Below are positions 11,901 to 24,300 of a stretch of 64,000 bases of DNA, one piece after another. The DNA is from Apricaphanius iberus (taxonomy: Eukaryota; Chordata; Actinopteri; Cyprinodontiformes; Aphaniidae). Numbering within the stretch: the stretch's first letter is position 1; the number at the start of each line of letters is the position of its first letter. Made by a program: the position numbers and the translations under genes. Below the pieces are notes generated by a model. It worked only from the letters and a program-made list of their open reading frames with translations. It did not search any database and was not told the DNA's origin. The stretch lies in contig JAPXFQ010002825.1 in NCBI GenBank assembly GCA_028564705.1, forward strand, positions 62,001-126,000, read 5' to 3'.

Positions 11901-12224
11901 ACTACCTCGTAATGTTTAAAGCCAAATGTAATTACCTTAGTGGATGTCGTGCATGCAGAGAGCACATGCTCTGCCTGCACAAGGTGGTGCACATTTTTTT
12001 CATAGATGCAGATAAACTGACAGCGGCGTGGGTGTGACATTTTTTTCCTCAGTTTTAATGGGAAGCAGCAAGTCTTCTCAAGTCAAAAGGTGCAAATCCA
12101 AGTAAAGTCATGAGTCACTAATGTTAAAGTCCAAGTCGAGTTGCAAGTCTTTGTAACTTTTTCTCAAATCGAGTCTAAAGTCATCAAATTCATGGATCGA
12201 GTCTGACTCGAGTCTACACCTCTG

Positions 12225-12232
12225 TTGATTGG
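12225..12232. repeat. Target-site duplication TTGATTGG, right
   Basis: A perfect copy of 6045-6052, directly after the hAT end CACCTCTG. Confidence 0.92.
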
Positions 12233-12620
12233 ACAAAAGAGTGCTGATATTGAAGTACAACAGCACTGGGACTTTTTTACAAACAGTTTGTATCCTGGTG
12301 ATACAGGAGTTCTGATGTTTGTATTTGAAATGTTTGTGTGTAGGAAATGTTTGTTGTTCAAATAGTTCCCTTACAGTTGGAACTATTTGTGATGGTGGAG
12401 CTAAATAAATGATTAAATAAACAATTAAATCATAATCTGCTGTTGCTATTGTTAAATAATAAAATGTGCTTGTAGAACTGTTGAAAAAAACTAATGTCAC
12501 ACTCAAGGTCGTGCTTTAGGAATATCAGCACAGGTATGATTATCACTCAGTCTAGTGTAGCCCCGTAGTGCCTACGGCCGAATCACACCAGTGCTGATAA
12601 TCGCTGATAAGCTTTTTATG
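12233..12620. repeat. Palindromic repeat family, copies b (end) and d
   Basis: 12233-12290 continues copy b. From about 12290 a further unit begins (TATCCTGGTGATACAGGAG), followed by the same landmark blocks and a diverged palindrome (CACCAGTGCTGATA near 12587). Units a-b and d are therefore head to tail, with a period of about 0.45 kb once insertions are removed. Confidence 0.7.
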
Positions 12621-14181
12621 AAAATTTTCCATATACAACTTTTAAGTACAATTGTATAAAATATTGAAATATATGTATTTAAAACACTAGGAACAGTTTA
12701 GGAATAAGAAATTCTAAAAAAATATTTTAGGTGATTTGTAACTGAACTAAAAAAGGAAAATTTTATTTAGATTTAAAGTCAGACCTTTTATGCAAATATC
12801 TGGTGTCAGGTATAGGTAGGAGGAAAGAAACACACATACAGGTCCTTTGATCAGTCATTTGGACAGCCAGGATCTCATTAGAATACCAATTATTATTCAA
12901 CATATTAGAGCTACATGATGTTATCACAGATTGGCAGATCTCATTCTTTCATAGTTAGTTGTCTACTTCTGATGTAGTAGGTTAGCCTGGTATGAGTTAG
13001 AGGTATTGAATGGTAGTTATGACAAAAGGAGGTTTCCACTGCAGAGGGCATAGGATCAGCTGTTTGTGAAAATATCGAGCTGTGGCTGTTCAGCTGTTTG
13101 AGGAAATTCTTGACACTGGAGGCTGAAGAAAAGTTAAAGTGGGGTTGGTTGATGGTGAAAGGTGACTATTGGGGGCACAGAAACAGCAGACACATACACC
13201 TCGACCAGAAGATGTACACACATTGACACAGTTTGGAATAAGAAGGAAGAATGAATAAGAATGTGGAATAAGGAGGACTTTCAGAGGTTAGGGCTCCAGT
13301 GTTTCATGTTTAAATTTGTGTCCACAGCATCAAAAGGCATAACATGATGTTTTTTTGTTTTTGTTTTTTTTGTCAATATACATTACCCCAGCAGTAGACA
13401 AAGTCAGAACAATTTATCAAAATAAGGTAGTGTCATAAAAAAGTTAATTTAATTAATTCAGTTCAAATTAAAATAATTTAGAATCACCAAACGCACTGAT
13501 ATATTTCAAGTTTTTATTTTATTTAAGATAGCTACCACCTAATTAAACACCAAATTCAGTTTCTCCGAAAATAAAAAATGTCAAAAGATCAACAAAAATG
13601 ACTTTTAGTACATAACTTATGGCCTTGGTCCTCCACAAGAAGGTTAAGCCCCAAAAGCTCATTGCTAAAGAAGTTTTCTGCTCACAGGTTGCTGTATCAA
13701 ATGTTGAAATGGATGCAAAACAAGGAGAAAACTTGAAAAGATTGTGAAAAGCAAAACCCATTCAGGAGTTAGTTGAGATGGCTTGGATAGCTGCTGGAAC
13801 CAGTGCCTTAAGAGACACCATATAGTCACTCGTCTGTGTGGTCACTGTGTGTCATTTCTGGGCTAAGGAGAAAAACAACTTGATTGTTGCTTAGTTGTCC
13901 AGAGTTTACACAATCAGTAATCTCTTGGGGAAGAGTAGTATCAGCTGGTGTTGCTCCACCGTGTTTCATTTCCAAAGTCAGCAAACATGTCTACTATGAA
14001 ATTCTAAAGCACTTTCACGCTTTCCTCTGACCTTTTTAGAAATGGTGATATGACTTGCCAGAATGACCTGGCACCTAGCCACAATGCCAAATGAACAATA
14101 TTCAGCTTGGAATTACTGGAAATGATTGGCCAAAAAACTTGCCTAACCCATAATAAGAATGAAGGGAGGAGTGACAAAAAG
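12621..14181. other. Non-coding stretch, no gene recognised
   Basis: AT-rich sequence without a convincing exon or complete element. The last ttyh3 exon was looked for here and not found. Confidence 0.4.
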
Positions 14182-14225
14182 AAGATGAGGGCTTACCTCA
14201 TCTTGGTAAGGTAAGCCCTCATCTT
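14182..14225. repeat. Hairpin at the 5' edge of the SINE
   Basis: Arms AAGATGAGGGCTTAC (14182-14196) and GTAAGCCCTCATCTT (14211-14225) are perfect, with a 14-base loop that repeats part of the arm. The right arm abuts the SINE start. Confidence 0.85.
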
Positions 14226-14478
14226 GGAGCGACTGTGGCTCAGTGGTAGAGTAGTTGGCTTGCAATCGGAGGGTCGTAGGTTCGATTCCAGCTTCCTCCA
14301 GTCACATGTCGATGTGCCCCTGGGCAAGGCACTTAACCCCCAAATTCTACATTGTCCTACCGAGCCATGTTGGATGTCGGTGTGTGATTGGGTGAATGCG
14401 GCTTCAATGTAAAGCGCTTTGAGTGGTCCGTAAGACTAGAAAAGCGCTATATAAGTCCAGTCCATTTACCATTTACCT
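14223..14478 (+). mobile_element. tRNA-derived SINE
   Basis: The head carries an RNA polymerase III A box TGGCTCAGTGG (14236-14246) and B box GGTTCGATTCC (14279-14289). The body continues with GGGCAAGGCACTTAACCCC and AAAGCGCTTTGAGTGG, ending AAAGCGCTATATAAGTCCAG and CCATTTACCATTTACC, a widespread fish SINE architecture with a LINE-like tail. It is not a tRNA gene: the acceptor stem does not close and a 3' body is attached. Confidence 0.88.
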
Positions 14479-15318
14479 CCATGCCACGTCACATTGATGC
14501 AGTAATTCAAGCAAACTGAGCTCTGATCAAGAAGTGAATTAATATATTTTACAATCAAAGTATATAATAATTGTTATTGTTCTTATGTATATTGTATTGG
14601 TCTATTAACATGATTTTTGTGTTTTCATTGATTGTAAGCTATACTCATCAGAATAGATTCAACAAAAAACTTGAAATATATCACTTTGGACTTAATGAAT
14701 CCATATACTAATGTCAATATATATCAATATGAGTTTCACATTTTGAATCACAATTACTGGAAAACTATATTTTTTTATTTTCTAATTTATTGAAATGCAT
14801 CTAAATTACATTTTAGCTAAGAAAGATATATTTGCATTTTTTTCTACACTGTTTTTACTATTGAACAGCAAAAATGAATTAATACAGTCTAGAAATTTTT
14901 CATCACACTGTTGAATTCAACCACTATACATCAGAAATAGAGGCCAACTTTGTGCCCAACATGATTCTATATAGGCAAATCCAAAACAGCAGACCTTCTC
15001 TTTCAATTGACTTGTAAAATGCTACATACAAAAGCCTTAATTTTCAGGTCCCATCCCATGTATCCCCAGGCTGCCAAAATGACTTGTGTAAAGCTGAGTG
15101 AATATCACTCTTTAGTTTAAACACAATTGAGAAAGAGAAAACTACCTTCCAATATCCACACATAGCATCTTAGACAATTGAGATGGGCAAAGTTCACACC
15201 CTTGTTATTTGCAAAACAAATATATAGAATAAATGTGGGTTTTAAATTTTTTCCAGCTGTTGTGTTGGTATTGGAAGACAGCAGAAGGGAGAGTATGAAC
15301 TAGAAAGTGTGCACTTAC
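14479..15318. other. Intronic or 3' flanking sequence
   Basis: AT-rich and without features, between the SINE and ttyh3 exon K. No last exon of ttyh3 was seen. Confidence 0.4.
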
Positions 15319-15394
15319 AGAGGGTGGAGGGGACTCCCTGCCAATCAATGGGGTGTTCTCACACCGCGGGTTCTGAAAGTTTGCGTTCTGGCTC
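15319..15394 (-). CDS. ttyh3: ttyh3 exon K, tail with ESPPPS
   Basis: A 76-nt exon: one base completing Met, then 25 codons, [16 protein letters not shown] then IGRESPPPS. The acceptor is ACAATGCAG, the donor GTAAGT. In the family the next residue, on the following exon, is Tyr, which would make a PPxY motif, a docking site for NEDD4-type ubiquitin ligases. That final exon was looked for to the left and not found, so it is probably outside the window. Confidence 0.93.
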
Positions 15395-18300
15395 CTGCAT
15401 TGTAAAATAAGAGGTTACTGCATTTGCCGCCATGCCGCTGAGCTCCTGATCTGTTGCTAAGCTCTACTCCACTCATCAACACTCTGACTATTGCTCTTTA
15501 ATATATTATATTAATGACCGAGAAATAGGGACCTTCATCTTGGCAATTAATGTAATGTGTGCAACAATGCAAAAAGAAATGGGAGGAGCCACATGACATG
15601 AAGTGCACACATATAGACACACACACAAGTATGTATTGATACCCATATTAGGAACGTCCATTGACTTCCATTGATTTTAGTAACTGGATTTATGCCTAAC
15701 CCAGACACTTTTCTTAACCCTAATCATTACTAATCTGTTCCTAACCCTAAGCCTAACTAAAACTCAGATCACACCATACCTTTAATCCTAACCCCTTACC
15801 CTAAAAACATTCTTAATAACTTTTGAGCATTAAATTAATATCTAGGCTGACCTTGTGAATACATAGTACCCTGAAGAGGTATCGCTACCTTCATTACCCT
15901 TTTAACATTTTATCACATCAGAAGACCAAATCAATGTGTGTTGCTGAAATGTATGCGACTGACCAACACAAAACTATAAATTGCATTTTTATGCAGGTCC
16001 TAACAATCAGAAACCTCTGAGTAACATAGTAACATTGAGAATAACCAACTGAATTGTTAGATTGTTTAAGAACAAACTGCGTAACAAACAACTAACGATC
16101 AGACTAGAGAGGTCAGGTGTGGATTTGCTTTTAAAGAGCAACCCCCTACGACATGGCCCACCATCTTAACTGACTAGATCAACAATCAGTGAAGCAGCCA
16201 ATAGTCTGATGGTTACTCTGGAGAAGCTGCAAAGATCCACAACTCAGATGGGAGAATTTGTTGACAGGACAACTCGATATCAAGCTTTCTACAAATTGTC
16301 CTTCAGAAAGTCATGTGTGCAGTCTACCACAACCACATAGGGGACACAAAGAAACATGAAAGAATGTGATCTGTTATGATGAAATAATTTTCCCTATTGT
16401 CTGAAGGAAAAACACATTTTCAGGTAGTTAACTAACAATGCAAATCAACAAACCGAAATACATACGTAGATCGGAGTTGCAATCTTAAAATTATTTTAAC
16501 AGTTGGTCACATTTATTTGAAAATGAATGAAGATGAATGAAGGATGGTACTGGAGGAAGACCTGTTACAGGTTCAGAAAATATCCGAATGGAACCAGGGA
16601 ATCATCTATCACCAGAACAACAACCCAATCAGAGTTACAATAGATTGCATTAAATGCATATTCGTGTTGAATAATAACCTTGTTATTGCCCAGAACTAAA
16701 TTCAGTAGAAAATATTTGCCAAGACTACATAATTGATGTTTAGACATTCTACATCCAATATGGTTTGAACTATTTTGCAAAGAAGAGGCAAAAATTAAAT
16801 TCTCTTTTGTGTTGATCTATCACAGAAAATCTCATTAAAACTCATTCAAACCAATAGTTTTAATATGACAAAATGTGAAAATGAACAGTTTTGAAAGGCA
16901 CTTAATAAAGCCAGGATATTTTTTCTAGCACTTAGTTCACTGCTCTTTAAGCCTTTGCATTTAACATTATGTGCTTCATTAACAAAAAGCAAAAGGAAAG
17001 AGCACAACAAAGGCTTTAAGGAGTTTTCTTAAGAGTTGTTCTATTCTGAGCAAGGTTAGTCCTGTGGTACCAACCACCGCATACATGGTGAAATTATTAA
17101 CTTATTTTATAGGAGGGCTAACAATTATTTGCTGTATTTATCTGGTTTATGAAGATATCCTGGGGATAACCAGAAATACCATCTAAAAGAGAAAGCAGGG
17201 TTTTTCTTATTCTCCAACTGGGGATCAAGTGAGGAGTTTTCTATGATAAATTAAATTGACAGGTTTGTCAAAGAGCACAAAGCTACACTGTAAGCATCAG
17301 TTACCTATGTGTATTGCCTATGCGCAGTGTATTGCTCCTAAAAGCCTCTTGCTAGCGCTTGGTGCTAACTCACATGTATTCAGTGACGGGGGCATTGCTG
17401 ACAGTGTGGGCTGTGGCAGGGAGGCTAGCTTCGCTACCGTAGCTGGAGCCACAGCTGTAGAGACTGGGCATGTGAACGCGGTACAGGTTATCGTGCACAC
17501 CACGTGAGGCACCTGACTCGCCTTCCCCGTCCTCGTCATTGGTCCTTCAATTGGTCAGGTTAAGAGGAAGGCATAAGAGGATAAGTTGGATAAGAAGGAA
17601 AGCAGATAGAGGGGAGAGAGATATGAGAGAGACAACAGAGTATAAACAAAAGGTTAAAGTTGAGGTTAGGGTGTGATATCCAAACACAAAACAAAAACCC
17701 AGCGGAAGTCTTGCCTTGAGCAGCTGAATGAGGAAAAAAATGATAATTTGCAGCATTAATCTAAATAAAATGTCTACTGTAGCCTAAATAAAAAGGGCAC
17801 AGGGCTAGAAACTGTAAGCTTCTTTTTTGGTTTTTCTGAAAGCTTTAATGTTAAATGGTATACACACAATACTCCTAAGGATGAACATGCAGTCATTATT
17901 TTCATGCAGTCTACTATTGATATGGAGGTTTCGCTGCTTTTATTCAAAGATCAATAAGTCAAACTGTCCAAACAGAATAGTATTCGAAGATGGTCTGGGG
18001 CATAAGTCAAAGATATTTTAAGCAGCATAGTGAGTTTTGTTATTCTTGAAATGTCTGAAAAGACAATACTGTGAATATCAAACAGAAACTTTCATAGAAA
18101 TCCACATTTGATTTAAGCTCAACTTTTTAAAATGTCCCTAAATGCATCAATCCCTCTCCCCCACCTATATTCCCCCAGAAGATCACAGCACAAGCAAAGT
18201 AAAGCAAGCCCCTAATTAAAAATTATCTTACAAAGGGTTCAACCTTAAAGATCGGCCTTTGATTTCAATATTCCTATCTTCAGTCTATACCAGACTTTAT

Positions 18301-21300
18301 CTGGAACAATTGCAATGTAACTCCTACCGTCTTAAATGTTAATTATTTATTTTTGAGTCGTATTTTACCATTTTTTTTCAAGTTTTTCCAATTTCAAAGA
18401 TTGGAGAATTCTCTAATCATAGATACATGGAAACTGCGAGAGACAGAATAAAAAAATCCAGACAACAGCAATGTATGTTTTTACATAATTAGCACTTTAT
18501 GTCATTAAATAAGTATTTGATAGCCTACCAACCAGCAAGAATTCTGGCTGTTACAGAACTGTTAGTTTATCTTTAGGCCTTCCAATCCTCCACTTATTAC
18601 CTGTATTAAATGCACATTCTTGAACTTGGTGTCTGTGTCTCTGTATAAAAAAAACGTATCCACACGCTCAATCAATCAAAGTCGAACATCTCCACCACGG
18701 GCAAGACTATTTGACCAACAGCTGTCTAGAGCAGGGGTGTCAAACGTACGACCCGTGGGCCAGATCAGGCCTGCATATGGATTACATCCGTCCCATGAGA
18801 TGATTTTGTAAAGTATAGCATAAAAACAGCAGCAATATTTCACTGAAAGAAACTACTGTTCTAAATGCCACTTGATGGCGCAATAAAGATTGTGTTAAGC
18901 AAGCAAACTGTTTATATACCAACCTGCGCAAGTAGGTCATGCAAGTGCAACCAGTCTCGAAGAGCAGATTTGATTTGTCCGGAATATTTATCATGACTTC
19001 TGCTTTTAACATTTTGTGCTTTGGCACCCTCATTGCCCCAATATGTCTCTTTCCAAAAAGAGAAAAGTGATGAGAAAAGTGTTACAGAAAAAATATCATT
19101 ATCCTATTGTTTCACAGAAGTGAATGGGAAAGCTGTATGTTTGGTGTGTTCACAGCATTTTGCAGTGCTGAATGAATATAAACTCTGTCGCCACTATTGT
19201 GAGACTTTATGCCAACAAATATGACAACTTTCAAGGATATCGGAGAAGAGAGAAGGTGAATGAACTGTTCTGAAGAAGCAGCAGTCTTTGTTTGCTCACA
19301 GATGAGTTAACAGTGATGCTGAAGTGAAAGCTAGCTACCTTATTGCTAATGAAATCATAGTGGCTTCAAAACCATTTAGGTAGGGTGAGTTTGTTAAAAC
19401 ATGCATGATAAAGGAAGCAGAAATTGTGTGCCCTGAAAAGCGTCAAGCTTTACCAAATATCAGCCTGAATTTTATTATCCATAACCGCAAATATGTTAAT
19501 TTAAAGTGCAACTCAGCCCAAAATAAACTTTTTTTGTTAATAAACTGTATAAATGAGTACATAATAATACTGTCTACATATCTTGTCATTATTTTAAGTA
19601 TTTTAGTACATTTTTGTGAAAATATTAATTTTGTACCAAAAACCAGCTGGTTAAACAATTACACTGCACTGGAATTTACTAGAATTCGAATCTTGCATTG
19701 CTAACGGCTCAGCTCGGGTTTCTGACGTAGGCTTTTATTAGTGATGACAGCAGGCCAGCCAGGGTGGGGTATATAACACGCGTGGTCTTGGCCACACCTC
19801 CATAGCAATGTGCCATGAACAGCCTGCAGCACAAAAAGATTTAGAGCAATTGGCTCAAATCCTTGGTGCTCCAATATGCAGGTGGTTACCCCTACTTGCT
19901 GATATTTGCGCATTACCTTTGAGAAAGGGAATAACTTATATCAGTAAATGGAAAACAAAATCTGGGCTAAGAGTTCATTTTTAATGCAATAATTGTGATG
20001 GTGTGAAACATTTTTTGCACGTTCCTGAATGATTTTCTCATCATGCTTGGATATTTTATTTATACCTTGGGCAGCTCTTTGCAACACACATTTTTCTGTT
20101 TCTGACAATGACGTACACCTGCATCTGTCGAGGCAGAGTCACACAAAATTACTCGAGCTGATCTATATTTAGCATTAGATTTGGCCAACAACAATGTACC
20201 ATTCAGAGACGGCACCCGCAATGCCGCAATGCTGCTACAGGCTCGGCATCTGCTGCTGACCGATGCAGAGAGTGAGACAATGGCTCGAAATGATATGGCC
20301 CCGGGCTGCTCCCCGTCTCCACAGAACCTCTCCCTGTACTCTGTTCCCTCTGGTGTAGAGAAAAATCTTCAACCTCCAAATTATTTCCCTCTGAGGCAAT
20401 GGAGCTCGCGTTACTATGGCTCTCTCCATCTTTCTGACCGTCTTTGACTCAGCGCTGCTGCAACATGTCAGTCACAGCCCAGACCACACCCAGCCCTCCA
20501 TCCCCCCGCATATTCCCTGGTCCTCGAGGCAACACCTCCTTTGAGCCGTTTTTAAAAAATGAATTGTCGGCGGGGTTATACTTTAGTAGGGGGATGAGTT
20601 ACTCTTTAAAAGTTTCAAAATCTTGACCTGTGAAGTAAGGTAGGGGAGTAATATTGCTGTGTGCTGCCTTCTCAGTTTCTAGGTATCAAATCCTGCTGTT
20701 GTGTTATTTATATATTGAGTCAGTGTGTTTTTTTGCTTTGGATTGTGATATTTTTTTTCTTTAAAACTGTAAATTATTGTGTTTGCTGTAAAAACACCAG
20801 CCTGTGGGGACATGGAGCCCATTTCCATAGACAACCCCCCCACCCCCACCCCCCAAAAAACAGGCGGCCATGCAGCTAAACTGCCATCAACTTGTGCTTT
20901 GGCTATAGGAAACCCTTGAAATGTATGGTGCTAAATACAGGACCATAGGACTGAAATACCGAAGCAAAAATCATAAACTAACCAGCCAGCGAGCTGCGGT
21001 GCTTACAGCTTCATGGGACCTCTGTCCCATGTCTTCTAACTGCAACAGCCAGCTGGGACACACGACCGGCAGGATCTTTCAGAAGTTCAGCTCAATGCAA
21101 ACGGGATCTCTGCTTTGTAACTCTTTTGTCTAACATCTGGTAATTACCAGCTTAGTTGAAAGATTACTATCAAATATTAAAATCGACCCGATATGTGGGT
21201 TGTTAAAGAAACAGTAAAGCTAACTTATAGGACCGAGGCTAAATAATACGATTTTATTAACTCGATTACCTGAGAGAGAGAGGTTTATGAATGCTCTAGC

Positions 21301-24300
21301 AAAAGTAATACATAATCTGCATACAGATTAATTTTATGTTCTATTTTATTGCATTGTATAATTTAAATATTATTAGTGTGTCTGATTACTGCTGCTAATA
21401 GTTCAATAAAAATAGCAAACATGGAGGGAGAAACTGGACATCCCTGCCTGGTACCTCTCTGAAGGAAAAATTAACCTAGATGATGTTTGGCTATTAGTCC
21501 TGATAAAAGCTTTTGGGGAGCTGTATAATTTTTTACCCATTTTATAAAATCATTTCTGAACCCATATTTATGTAAGGTTGCGAATAAAAATGTCCAGTTA
21601 ACTCTATCAAATGCTTTTTCTGCATCTAAATATAATATATTAGTTTTTTAATCTTAGTCTTCAAATTAAGAATTGGGTCCGTTTATTAATAATTTCATTG
21701 AATTCTAATTTTACTTGACGTATCTTGCCAAAGCTCTTCTCATCCAGGGAAGCCTCAAACGATTTGATAGTTTCTTTTAATTTCTGAATTAGTTTATTTT
21801 CTATTTTCTTTTTATCTGATGAGAATGAGATTATTTTACCACTAATCACAGCTTTCTCTGCCTCCCAGAGCGTGATGACGACATACCAGGGAGGTCATTA
21901 AGTTCAAGTATGAAGCCCATTCTTTTTCAATATAGTTAATAAATTCTCGATCCTTAGGTAATGATATATTAAATCTCCAAGTTTTGCATCGAAGGGTTGT
22001 CTTTCTATTTACTAGACTTAAAGAGACAGGAGCGTTATCACTGATAACAATAGGATGTATCTCGGTGTCTGAAATGCCATTCAACAGTGAGCTGCTGACT
22101 AACAAATAGTCCAATCTAGAATAAAAGAGTGATGGATATTTGAGGAAAAAAATGTTTTTCTGTCATTGGGATGAAGAGATCGCAATGCATCGCAAAGTCC
22201 ATAATCGCTCATGTACTGTTTAATTATTCTATGGATTGCCACCTGCGCTGAGTCCCTGCTGTTCTGAGCCTGTCTATTTGTTTGTTTAAACCAAAGTTGC
22301 GGTCACCCCCAAGAAGTGATCAATGTTACTTCCTGCTTCTCAAGAGTGCAGACTTGTTTTCAGCTTGCTCTTGGTGCTTGCCTCTTTAATCAATATTTAA
22401 TCAATTTTTAAGCTATTTTTATTCAATTTTTAATCTATTTTTAATCATTTTTAATCATTCTTTTTTTTGACGTGTCTTGGATATGATTTTATTCTTTTCT
22501 TTTAAGTAATCCAAGACTTTTTAATTACTTTTATGCCTTTTTTACAACTCATCTAACGAGTCAGGGGCGACAATCTTGTCAATATGGCTGAGGGAGTAAC
22601 ACAATCATCGCCTTGTGAAAACTGTTGGATATATCTACAAGAAATACGCTTACTACTGGACAAAATGTGTGCCTTGGAGACAGAAAAAGGACTTCATGAC
22701 ACGCTCCCAATGGAATCCGGTAAGAAGACTAGAAAAACTGATACTTGCAACCTACAGCTAAATAACTTTCCCAAAACTTAACTGACAACTTTGTGCTAGA
22801 CAAAACCAAAAACAACATGCTGGTAAAAGTGGACATGGAATAAAGTTAACAAACAGATATTACCTCTCTCAGAAGCTGAGAATAATGAACAAAGACAACC
22901 AGAGAGAAATAGAGAACAACAAAGATGGAGAGAAAAACTGTGCAAAGTGTCAAGACCAGAGATATCCTGATGCTTGGAGATGGAGCCATATCTAATATAA
23001 ACATGGACAGAATTGTTACAAGCAGCTATCCGAGTGCCACAGGTTTTGACATCACAGATGTTCTAAATAAGGAAATTGCAAATAACCCTGGAATTAAACA
23101 AATGGTAATACATGTTGGTGAAGTGGACTTAAGAAATGAACAGTCTGAAATCTTGAAAGACAACTTTAATAAACTTTTTGAGAGACTTAACTTTCTCAAC
23201 AAAGAGGCAATACATCAGTGGACCTATTCCAAACATCAATGGGAGGATAATCAAATTCTCAGGGCTGTTTCAATTGAATACATAGCTGTCCAAAGTCTGT
23301 GAGTCAAGAGGACTGTATTTTATAGAGAACTTTAATCTGTTCTGGCAACGTGATGATCTGTTTAATGGCCCACATTAGAGCAGAGGTGGAGTGAGACAAC
23401 TGTGGATAACTTCCTCCATGTTCTACAGAATCAAGGAAGGCCGAAGTTGCCGGAGAGAGCAGAGAGGAGCGAGAGAAGAGCTCCAGGCTCGCCAGCAAAG
23501 GCTTGGCCTGCATCCCTGACAAAAGATTCAGTCGGAGCAGTGTCATCAGCATCTTAAGCAAAGGACTCAGCAGCAATTAAGGATTCAGCCACAGCAGCAC
23601 CATCTGTGCCAAAAGTAATGGACCCAGCAACAGCAGCTGCATTACCTGCCCCTGCATCACAGGGAAAAAACTCACCTGCAGCACCCCCTGTATCTCTGGG
23701 GAAAAACTCAGCACCATCTGCATCAAACGGAAAAGATTCAGTCACAGTAGCAGCATCACCTGCACCTGAATCTCCGGGGGAAAAACTCCGCTGCAGCACC
23801 GCCTGCATCAACATTAAATAACTCAACCATAGGAGCACTCTCATCTATTCCACCACCATCCTGGAACCCAACTGCTACATCTATACCTTCCAGAAACTTT
23901 TCAGGATCGTTTGTGTCTCCAGAGTCACTTATGAGATTTCCCAACCACTTTGAAAACTTGGTACAATATGGGATTAAAATCATCAATCAGTCGTCTTGAG
24001 TCTCTTTGTCTTCAAGTAAAAAATCCGGTTAGAAATCTAGGGGTAATCATGAACGCAGACCTGAACTTAAACAGCCACACCAAAGCAATAACATCAACAG
24101 CTTGTACTATCTGGAAAACATTGCTAAGATCAGAGGAATAGTGTCGAAACCAGACTTAAAGAGACTTATCCATGCATTTGTCTCCAGCAGGTTAGGCTAC
24201 TGTAACGGCCTTCTCACTAGCCTCTCTAAACGAGCTGTTAAGACAGCTGCAGTATGTCCAGATCACTGTTGCTCGATTCCTGACAAGAACCAGGAAATAC

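Larger units (their letters stand above)
6053..12224 (-). mobile_element. hAT transposon, 6.2 kb, with nested insertions
   Basis: The left end begins CAGAGGTGGGATAAAG and the right end finishes GAGTCTACACCTCTG, so the outermost inverted bases CAGAGGTG agree. Both sides are flanked by the perfect 8-bp duplication TTGATTGG. Both subterminal regions are rich in diverged CAAGTC/GAGTC motifs, typical of this hAT type. The transposase is on the minus strand (exons near 11804-11900, 7194-8350 and 6620-6998). Inside its first intron sit a hAT MITE (8575-9129), a Tc1 element (9403-10986) and a copy of the palindromic repeat (11600-11785). It was inserted into another copy of that palindromic repeat. 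Confidence 0.92.

Noticed and set aside
14223..14300. A functional tRNA gene
   Set aside because: A and B boxes are present, but the acceptor stem does not pair and the sequence continues into a SINE body.
12621..15318. Terminal ttyh3 exon
   Set aside because: No frame starting with Tyr and continuing in the manner of the family tail with an acceptor could be found; probably outside the window.
15640..15800. Interstitial telomere repeat (CCTAACCC-like words)
   Set aside because: The words are irregularly spaced and mixed with CTTAACC and CCTAAGC; this is a known style of dispersed fish repeat, not a telomere array.
17256..17539. Open frames on both strands at exon J as independent genes
   Set aside because: They are other-frame shadows of the ttyh3 tail exon, which has splice sites and family motifs.
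19690..19830. LTR with TATA box and polyadenylation signal on the minus strand
   Set aside because: No second copy, no TG...CA ends and no target duplication were found.
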